Below the pieces are notes generated by a model. It ran no database searches, was not told the DNA's origin, and saw nothing but the letters and a program-made list of their open reading frames with translations. A DNA stretch of 64,000 nt from JAEXZL01 sp049943125 (GTDB taxonomy: Bacteria; Bacillota; Clostridia; Clostridiales; Clostridiaceae), in assembly GCF_049943125.1 (NCBI RefSeq), contig NZ_CP188040.1, forward strand, positions 1,240,001-1,304,000, in the 5' to 3' direction. Within the stretch, counting starts at the first letter, position 1. Every line of letters starts with the position of its first letter. The position numbers and the translations under genes were made by a program. Shown here in pieces: positions 18,101 to 23,443 of the stretch.

Positions 18101-18323
18101 TAGCCTGATTAAGAGCTGTACTAAAGGTTTCATTCTCTATTTCTGGCTCAGCCATTACCCCTAAAGCTTCCTCTCCTTGTTCACCTGAGCTACCAAGAGC
18201 TTGTGATGGATAGCCTTCCGAAAATGCTAAAGAGAAAACTATAGTTAATGTAAGCAGGTACACTAGTATCTTCTTGAATTTTTTCCTTGGTTCGGCTCTT
18301 TTCCTTTTACCTTTTATCACCAT
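15120..18323 (-). CDS. LPXTG-type pilus tip/adhesin protein with fibro-slime domain
   Basis: 1067 residues. A signal peptide (helix about 19-36) is followed by a Glu-rich, low-complexity region (about 55-155). A fibro-slime/PA14-like domain has its hallmark FSGDDDLWVFIDGVLILDIG near 386-405. Several collagen-binding-B or SpaA-like domains with E-box-type motifs follow (YFVEEKN, YYLRETAPDGY, YRITEIATVPGYNL). The sorting signal is the variant VPTTG at 1030-1034, with a membrane helix and RKK. Such proteins cap the pilus and bind host or polymer surfaces; the ligand is unknown. It is the first gene of the pilus operon (SD AGGAGAGTCCA). Confidence 0.9.
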   Translation of the reverse strand: MVIKGKRKRAEPRKKFKKILVYLLTLTIVFSLAFSEGYPSQALGSSGEQGEEALGVMAEPEIENETFSTALNQANLQDVAEDNNMGQQSEQTAVEPESEDLTEEQGQEDSLIKENSQENPEENPPAEGDAQEELPNETPEKNEDKTEEAEVAAEEQMISPMAESVVVTEQDRPDTSELLKINLFDYTTNRSEGSGNVGINQGRTLNFNPGVTGLGINNYTGSSQTRQRIVQGLLDNGFPKMNHGNKESLSYLFDSQLIPDVKEPHLGMNRLFLFNPNTRYYSFDSTEYFAEANTATKEFTVYKDSASKGFFPLNQYNYIKGLTTRPESLKFYDSNGKAITKNSFYGVGTGSANHYFGLHVSGHFVQPVDGKITREDKGREDMIFHFSGDDDLWVFIDGVLILDIGGIHQASSGNINFATGVVTVFNNGDSSIRKNDIKTLYKAATGRDLNGRGNTYGDDTFHSIDVFYLERGNSASNLMIQFNLDLVHTGDIIVGKKLEAEAGGVLNTEAPINKEYTFVLHSKSSGDTIGAPMTNIPYSIHDKDGNPLKDSSGEELKGVTNNVGEFTLKSGQYAKFSNMRTFVDYFVEEKNINAQDYSEVKVTVNDGSPETKSYKPPTGTLKSDAFKLTKDLKKVEVIFTNVIDKDNLISLEVIKKLKTDTPEEQSAAEYAYGDNRFQIKVEIEGSLYKNGSYSLYRTEDKGDTWTKVRDDKTKNDGTLTLKPDEKAVISGLMGGSSFRVEELLGDDSDKFNLSYEIIGGRNTSTDDGARGSLNTASDTTGRKVVTVTVNNTPSSSSVVINKIDSVTKLRIGGATFIVYGDEALTKELIIVESQKDISTNISGLMVGKTYYLRETAPDGYQENGSVYKLEIHNESRWTITPGNIVNSKWTASGDGRTLTGNEEYIIENHRLSSVRLIKKDNNGGYLSGVTFRLEKLMADGTIEGNYIDKITDDSGLVEFNNLLPGRYRITEIATVPGYNLLTEPIEVSLPLRESEVPEENAGIKPYAQDGTTYYYDKVEYIITNSPNFTVPTTGGSNYYYGGLGGLLIMALALGGLIYRKKALIRAN

Positions 18324-18447
18324 TGGACTCTCCTATAAAATGCTGTATTAGGTGCTAATTTATTAAATAAATCACCTATCTATATTTATGTAACTCTAAG
18401 TCCTTATATCACTATTTATTAAATAATAATTGTTTTCAATAAAGCAC

Positions 18448-18490
18448 AAAAACCTCCTTAGACTCATAGTCTTCTAAGGAGGTTTTTTTA
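18448..18490. terminator. Strong hairpin between tRNA and pilus operon
   Basis: Fourteen-base perfect stem AAAACCTCCTTAGA / TCTAAGGAGGTTTT with T runs on both sides. It lies 125 bases before the pilus ATG and 77 bases beyond the tRNA terminator, so it insulates the pilus operon or, if the promoter lies further upstream, could act as an attenuator. Confidence 0.75.
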
Positions 18491-18566
18491 GCTTTTTAGC
18501 ACCAAATTAATCTTTAATTTAAACTTTGTCGCAATCTGTATCTGATATTTAACTTAACAAAATAAA

Positions 18567-18611
18567 AAAAGTCCGAACCCATTCCCTATCGGGATTAAGT
18601 TCGGACTTTTA
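18567..18611 (-). terminator. Terminator of the tRNA gene
   Basis: On the minus strand AAAAGTCCGAACTTAAT and its complement GGTTCGGACTTTTTTT form a long stem directly after the tRNA 3' end. Confidence 0.85.
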
Positions 18612-18615
18612 AATA

Positions 18616-18692
18616 TGGTGGACCTTCAGGGACTCGAACCCCGGACCTACCGGTTATGAGCCGGTTGCTCTAACCAACTGAGCTAAAGATCC
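18616..18692 (-). tRNA. tRNA with CAU anticodon (probably tRNA-Ile2, else elongator Met)
   Basis: 77 bases including encoded CCA. The acceptor stem GGATCTT/AAGGTCC, D arm TAGCTCAGTTGGTTAGAGCA, anticodon loop CTCATAA and T arm GGGGTTCGAGTCCC are all intact. The acceptor stem resembles the GGACCTT/AAGGTCC of Bacillus tRNA-Ile2, whose CAU becomes lysidine-AU through TilS, more than elongator tRNA-Met. The decision between the two is inference. Confidence 0.9.
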
Positions 18693-18831
18693 AAAGAGCA
18701 ATTATTAATAGTAATCCAATACATAAGCTATTATACTCGCCACAGCTTTTACTGTCAATATTCTTTTTACAAAATTTTAAAGCCCACCTTGTCCTTTTTT
18801 TAGGAGATATTATCTTTTAAAAAATTGGCCA

Positions 18832-18870
18832 AAAGCTGGATTATATAAGCTTATATATAATCCAGCTTTA
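18832..18870. terminator. Terminator after the transaldolase-like gene
   Basis: Long stem AAAGCTGGATTATATA / TATATATAATCCAGCTTT 11 bases beyond the stop of the minus-strand aldolase gene. Confidence 0.8.
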
Positions 18871-18880
18871 AGTCATTTAT

Positions 18881-19597
18881 TTACAGTATTGTAAAACCTA
18901 AAGCTTTTATATCCTTTAAAAAGACCTTAACAGTATCAAGAGAAGCTTCTTCTAAATCTTTTCCGAAATTATCAAGCTTGCTTAATATATCATTGCCAAC
19001 TGTAATGATATCACAGCCTAGTCTATCAGCCTCTACTATATTATAAATTTCTCTGCAGCTGGCCCAAAGAAGCTCTACTCCTTCCTTTTCTCTGCAAATC
19101 TCCCTAGACTCAAGAACTATATTCTCAGGATCTCTTCCTGTGTCAGCTATCCTTCCCGCAAATACTGAAATAATATTTTTAGTACCAGCAGATAGAGCAT
19201 CTACTGCTACTCTAACCTGCTCCACAGTAAATATGGCGGTTATATTAAGCTTATACCCTTTATTAGATAGCTTTTTAATAAGTGACGCAGAACTCTCACC
19301 CTTGGAATTTATTATAGGAATCTTAATATATACATTTTCACCTAAAGCACCGATTATATCTGCTTCCTTCTCCATGGTCTCGAAATCATCGGAAAAAACC
19401 TCAAAGGATAGTGGCATATCCGGAATGCTGTTAACAACCTCCTTTGCAAAAGCCTTATAATCTGTAACCCCAGCTTTTTTCATAAGAGATGGATTTGTGG
19501 TAAAGCCCTGAACCGTTCCTTCCTTATAGAGGGAAAACATTTCTTTAGCATCAGCTCCATCAGCAAAAATTTTGATTTTTAAATCTTGTAGCTTCAT
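18881..19597 (-). CDS. Transaldolase / fructose-6-phosphate aldolase family protein (TalC-like)
   Basis: 238 residues, slightly longer than the 215-220 usual for the small transaldolase subfamily. GFTTNPSLMKK (31-41) is the family signature, and the Schiff-base lysine is K92 in VYIKIPI. TVGNDILSKL forms the phosphate-binding end. The family moves dihydroxyacetone units (transaldolase in the pentose phosphate pathway) or cleaves fructose-6-phosphate; which applies here cannot be told. It is a single gene with SD GGAGGAAATAAA and its own terminator. Confidence 0.85.
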   Translation of the reverse strand: MKLQDLKIKIFADGADAKEMFSLYKEGTVQGFTTNPSLMKKAGVTDYKAFAKEVVNSIPDMPLSFEVFSDDFETMEKEADIIGALGENVYIKIPIINSKGESSASLIKKLSNKGYKLNITAIFTVEQVRVAVDALSAGTKNIISVFAGRIADTGRDPENIVLESREICREKEGVELLWASCREIYNIVEADRLGCDIITVGNDILSKLDNFGKDLEEASLDTVKVFLKDIKALGFTIL

Positions 19598-19812
19598 TTT
19601 ATTTCCTCCTTTGAATAAAAATATTAGACAAATATTCTTACAATTATTATATCATTTTACACTTTAAGGATAAAGTTAATGTTATTTCCTTTTATTTATG
19701 GCTAAACTATACTTATTAAGAAATATTTAACTATTAATTTGCTTCTTTTTTTATAAAACTATACATATAATAAGAGGTAAATATTATATACACTATAAGG
19801 ATGTGATATATT

Positions 19813-20328
19813 ATTAAAAGCAGTAGAGTTTTTTTACTAGAGGTCGTTGCTTTCATATTTACTGTAGTGGTAGGTGGAGCCCTACACTTTACCTACGAGC
19901 TTTCTGGAAACAATGTAATAGTTGGACTTTTTTCCGCGGTAAACGAGAGTCCCTGGGAGCATTTAAAGCTGGCCTTTGTCCCCATAATCCTTTTTGGTAT
20001 TATCGAGTATTATTATCTCAATCAGACAACAAACAATCTATTTTTAGGAAAGCTGATAGCTTTTCTTACCACGGCTTTTATCATTACTGGTGTGTATTTT
20101 GGCTATTATTCTTTTGTAGGTCATCCCATACTTTTTGTGGACATTACCACCTTCATACTTTCATCCCTTTTAGGCCATTATCTTTGTTACAAAATTATAA
20201 GCTCTACTAAAGAATATAAGCTTCTTAACCTTCTTAGCGTTATCACCTTTATAATAATTGCTATTATCTTTGTAAATTTTACCTTTAATCCTGGTGACAG
20301 CGCCTTATTTAAAGCACATCACCATTAA
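19813..20328 (+). CDS. DUF6512-like integral membrane protein, probable ATT start
   Basis: 171 residues if started at ATT (19813), 153 if started at the in-frame GTG at 19867. The earlier start is preferred because the frame upstream encodes the natural first helix (KSSRVFLLEVVAFIFTVVVGG) and AAGGATGTG stands 7 bases before it; no ATG, GTG or TTG exists between the upstream stop at 19804 and 19867. HFTYELSGNN and AVNESPWEHLKL are the conserved core, followed by four more helices. Function is unknown. Confidence 0.65.
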   Translation: MKSSRVFLLEVVAFIFTVVVGGALHFTYELSGNNVIVGLFSAVNESPWEHLKLAFVPIILFGIIEYYYLNQTTNNLFLGKLIAFLTTAFIITGVYFGYYSFVGHPILFVDITTFILSSLLGHYLCYKIISSTKEYKLLNLLSVITFIIIAIIFVNFTFNPGDSALFKAHHH

Positions 20329-20348
20329 GCTTAATAATAACCAACAGT

Positions 20349-20388
20349 AAAAAGGAGGGGTAAGCTAGTTGTCCTCTCCTTTAATATT
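20349..20388 (+). terminator. Probable terminator after the DUF6512-like gene
   Basis: AAAAGGAG / CTCCTTT stem with a mismatched upper part, followed by TAATATTTTTT. Confidence 0.6.
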
Positions 20389-20436
20389 TTTTGCCTTTGG
20401 AAAAGCTTTTTATGCACCTTAAAACCATGCCTTTAT

Positions 20437-21378
20437 TTACAGGGATTTTTTCTTAGGACTTTTCTTATAAAAAGTAAAAATCTCAGCACCAACCCTCCTA
20501 GATTTGGAGGCTATCTTTTTACTGGCACTGCTAAAAGCCTCTAAGGGAGCCCTTCTTGCCTTATAGCTTCCAATTTCCAGAAGAGGCGCTATTAAATTCA
20601 TAGTATCCTCATAGCCTAGGGCTATTCTTTTTTTAATGCTTTCTCTAGAAAAATCTAAAACGCCTGTAAAAACTCCTCCTGGAGCAGAGCTTGGCGCTAT
20701 CTGTATTGTTCTTGTATTAGGGTATCGTCTTCTATCTACTATACTCTCATTATTTAAATGAGCAATAAATATAATATCGCAACCCTCACCATAAACAGGC
20801 TGGACAGGAATGTTATCTACCATTCCTCCATCGACATATTTCCTTCCCTCAATATCCACAGCCTCGTATATGGAAGGGAGGGCAGAGGTGGCACATAATA
20901 TGTCAACTACAGTTTTTTCATCATAATTATTAAGCTTAAAATACCTTGCTTTAATATCAGGAAGCTCAGTACAGGTAGCATAGGCTGGGATAGATATAGA
21001 CATGAGCTTATTAAAATCTATATATTGATCCAGAAGCTTTAAAAGCCCTTCTCTAGATACATTCCCCTGTTCTAAAAGCTTAGGTGTAAACTTTTTTACA
21101 AAATTTATGTTCTTATTGCCAATTAACAGCTTTATTCCCTTTGTTATAAGCTCAAGGTTATCTACAGGAAGAACCTTCTCTCTTGTAATATTGAGCCAGA
21201 TTTCCTCTGCAGCATTATAGTCATCCATGGCGAAGAGAACTGCATTTAAGGCTCCAATGGAGGTCCCTGAGACAGCGCTTATATATTTATCTATCCCCAG
21301 CTCTCTTAATGCCTTCCACAACCCTATTTGATAAGCTCCTTTACCTCCACCACCAGCGAGGACAAGTCCAATCTTCAT
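20437..21378 (-). CDS. Patatin-like phospholipase
   Basis: 313 residues with the full patatin set: oxyanion loop GGGGKGAY (9-16), nucleophile Ser40 in GTSIG, and catalytic Asp183 in VDGGMVDN. Enzymes of this RssA/YlbK-like bacterial group cleave acyl chains from phospholipids or lysophospholipids in the cytoplasm or at the membrane. No signal peptide is seen. The C-terminal tail is strongly basic (KKIASKSRRV, KKSPKKKSL), which may help it dock on acidic membrane lipids. It stands alone with SD AAGGGGGTGTTTTGA. Confidence 0.88.
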   Translation of the reverse strand: MKIGLVLAGGGGKGAYQIGLWKALRELGIDKYISAVSGTSIGALNAVLFAMDDYNAAEEIWLNITREKVLPVDNLELITKGIKLLIGNKNINFVKKFTPKLLEQGNVSREGLLKLLDQYIDFNKLMSISIPAYATCTELPDIKARYFKLNNYDEKTVVDILCATSALPSIYEAVDIEGRKYVDGGMVDNIPVQPVYGEGCDIIFIAHLNNESIVDRRRYPNTRTIQIAPSSAPGGVFTGVLDFSRESIKKRIALGYEDTMNLIAPLLEIGSYKARRAPLEAFSSASKKIASKSRRVGAEIFTFYKKSPKKKSL

Positions 21379-21671
21379 TCAAAACACCCCCTTGCATAGT
21401 AATATAATATTGCATACACTCTAATAGTTGTGATTATTTAATAAATTTAAATTATTAAAGGTTTTCATCGCCCTTATAGAAGCCACTCTCATATGACACC
21501 AATTAATTTACGTGATATAATATTATGACTGATTCTCTTTAAGTACTTAGGTGCATATTATATAGACTTTTTTTGAATTTAAATAGTATTCCATTTATTA
21601 CAAAGAGAATCTCGTATATAATTAGCTTAATAAGCACAGTATGTTTATTAATTAAGAAAGGGTTGACTAGA

Positions 21672-22151
21672 ATGTTCGATTTTTTTAAAAAAAATAAAGA
21701 GATAGTGGCACCAGTTACTGGAAAGGTAGTTGAATTATCTGAGGTTCCCGATGAGGTCTTTGCTCAAAAGCTTGCTGGAGACGGAGTAGCTATAGTGCCT
21801 ACAGGTAATGAAATTGTTTCTCCTGCAGACGGTACTTTAACACTTTTATTCGGTACAGGACATGCCTTTGCTATAACAATGAAAAATGGAATAGAGCTTT
21901 TGGTTCACATAGGCATAGACACTGTAGCTTTAAACGGAAAAGGCTTTACAAAGCTTGTGGAACAGGGAGTTAAGGTTAAAGCTGGTACTCCTATAGTGAG
22001 AATAGAAAAGGAAGCTATCGAGGCAGAAGGCTATTCATTAATAACTCCTGTACTGGTAACAAACCCTGATGTGGTTAGTGAGCTAAAAGGAGCTATAGGC
22101 ATCGAAGCGAAAGCTGGAGAAACTCCTATAATAGATTATACCCTAGCTTAA
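21672..22151 (+). CDS. PTS EIIA component, glucose family (single domain)
   Basis: 159 residues from the ATG at 21672 (AAAGGG 10 bases upstream). The EIIA-Glc fold is clear: VVELSEVPDEVFAQKLAGDG, SPADGTLTLLF, GTGHAFAI with His64, and ELLVHIGIDTV with His79, which takes the phosphate from HPr. The two His are spaced as in E. coli IIA-Glc (75 and 90). It is an orphan domain with no EIIB or EIIC nearby, so it must serve a transporter encoded elsewhere or act as a regulator. It ends in a strong terminator shared with the convergent lipoprotein gene. Confidence 0.93.
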   Translation: MFDFFKKNKEIVAPVTGKVVELSEVPDEVFAQKLAGDGVAIVPTGNEIVSPADGTLTLLFGTGHAFAITMKNGIELLVHIGIDTVALNGKGFTKLVEQGVKVKAGTPIVRIEKEAIEAEGYSLITPVLVTNPDVVSELKGAIGIEAKAGETPIIDYTLA

Positions 22152-22164
22152 AATAAGATAAAAA

Positions 22165-22214
22165 ATAAAAGGCTCTCAGAGATTCTATAAAAAATCTCTG
22201 AGAGCCTTATTTAG
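22165..22214. terminator. Bidirectional terminator
   Basis: Sixteen-base stem AAGGCTCTCAGAGATT / AATCTCTGAGAGCCTT between convergent genes. Confidence 0.92.
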
Positions 22215-22226
22215 TTCTAATATAAA

Positions 22227-22958
22227 TTAATCATCTATATTAAAACGGTTTTCTAGTTTATTTTCTGCTGTACTAAGCTTATTTTCCAGAGCATCTATTT
22301 GAGAATTATACTTTGTAAATTGATCACGAGATAAGGCTCCTGTCTTATAAGCCCCTTCTATTTTATCCTCTACAGCATCAACTCTGTCCTCAGCTGCATC
22401 AAGTAGCCTTTCAGCATTATATAGCTGAGTAGTCATCTCTTGCTCAGTTCCAGAAGGAGTTACCTTATTCACCTGATTAATAGTGTCATTCACAAGAGCT
22501 GTTGCCTCAGCTAATCCGTAGTCTGAAGAAGCAGCCTGATTCCCAGCGCTTCCACCAGTATTGTTATTGGAAGTACCTCCATTATTTGAGGTTGCTCCAT
22601 TGTTTGAAGTACCTGCATTATTTCCAGCAGTATTATTAGTGCCAGAATTACCCTTGCTGGTAGCATTGTTACTGTTACTTCCTGTAGTAGATCCACCTGC
22701 TCCAGATATGCCTCCAGAGTTAGAGGTTACTCCTCCTCCACTTGCATTGTTATCTATATTGCTACCTGCATTGTCCGTAGCGTCTATAGTATTTCCTGCA
22801 TTATCATTCATTCCTGTACCGTTATTATTTCTATTACTATCCTCCATGGCATTATTACCATTGGCGTTATTTGAGGTTCCATTATTTCTATTGCCACCGC
22901 AGGCTGAGAAGGTGATTCCAGCTGCTAATATAAGTGAAAGTATAGCTAATTTCTTCAT
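22227..22958 (-). CDS. Lipoprotein with Asn/Gly/Ser/Thr-rich spacer
   Basis: 243 residues. The signal peptide ends in the lipobox FSAC (Cys20), so the protein is anchored to the outer face of the membrane by lipidation. Residues about 21-142 are almost only N, G, S, T and A, with degenerate short repeats (GTSNN, NNGGTSNN), and should be an unfolded tether. The C-terminal 100 residues form a helical domain (LAEATALVNDTINQV, LLDAAEDRVDAVEDKIEGAY, LENKLSTAENKLENRF). No family is recognised. A wall-spanning spacer that displays a helical bundle is a plausible reading. Confidence 0.75.
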   Translation of the reverse strand: MKKLAILSLILAAGITFSACGGNRNNGTSNNANGNNAMEDSNRNNNGTGMNDNAGNTIDATDNAGSNIDNNASGGGVTSNSGGISGAGGSTTGSNSNNATSKGNSGTNNTAGNNAGTSNNGATSNNGGTSNNNTGGSAGNQAASSDYGLAEATALVNDTINQVNKVTPSGTEQEMTTQLYNAERLLDAAEDRVDAVEDKIEGAYKTGALSRDQFTKYNSQIDALENKLSTAENKLENRFNIDD

Positions 22959-23067
22959 AGACCTTCCTCCTTGAGAATATTTTTTGTGAATACATAGTAA
23001 AAAGCTATGGCATTATAAAGTATATAAATAGTATTCTCTAAAAGAAAAAAAATATTATTATTGTAGC

Positions 23068-23096
23068 TTGAAAAATTTTCTAAACAATAATATAAT
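23068..23096 (+). promoter_or_regulatory. Promoter of the copper operon
   Basis: TTGAAA (23068-23073), 17 bp, TATAAT (23091-23096), just before the CsoR operator. Confidence 0.85.
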
Positions 23097-23104
23097 TAGG
23101 ATAC

Positions 23105-23119
23105 ACCCCCCTGGGGGGT
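23105..23119. promoter_or_regulatory. CsoR operator
   Basis: ACCCCCC-T-GGGGGGT is a perfect 15-bp palindrome of the GC-rich type bound by CsoR-family repressors. It is flanked by ATAC (23101) and GTAT (23123) and starts 9 bases after the -10 box, at or next to the transcription start. Confidence 0.88.
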
Positions 23120-23138
23120 AGGGTATGGAGGTGAATAT

Positions 23139-23405
23139 ATGAATCCTGAGAGAGAAAAGGCACTTCAGCTATTAAAGGTCTGTAGAGGTCAGATAGATGG
23201 CGTAATTAAAATGATTGAGAGCGATAGATATTGCATAGATATATCCAATCAGATAATAGCATCTCAATCTCTACTAAAAAAAGCTAATCAACAAATATTA
23301 AAACAGCATATGCAGTGCTGTGTTAAGGATGCCATTACCTCAGATAGCGCAGATGAAAAAATTGATGAGATGTTAGGCATATTAAATAAGCTACTAGAAA
23401 AATAA
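23139..23405 (+). CDS. csoR: CsoR-family copper-sensing repressor
   Basis: 88 residues, all-helical, no HTH, as usual for CsoR/RcnR. The Cu(I) ligands are in place: a Cys in RYCIDISNQI (helix 2) and His/Cys in KQHMQCCVKDAI (H-x3-C). It binds its operator as a tetramer and lets go when copper binds. It is first in the operon and the operator lies between promoter and gene, so it represses itself together with copA and copZ. Confidence 0.93.
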   Translation: MNPEREKALQLLKVCRGQIDGVIKMIESDRYCIDISNQIIASQSLLKKANQQILKQHMQCCVKDAITSDSADEKIDEMLGILNKLLEK

Positions 23406-23443
23406 ACTTTTGACTTCAAATTATTTTTAAGGAGGTTTGTACT

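Noticed and set aside
18324..18566. c-di-GMP riboswitch before the pilus operon
   Set aside because: I searched for the conserved class I and class II core sequences by eye and saw none.
22561..22974. 137-codon open frame opposite the lipoprotein gene
   Set aside because: It is a Leu/Pro/Val-rich shadow of the Asn/Gly repeat codons; the minus-strand frame has a lipobox and SD.
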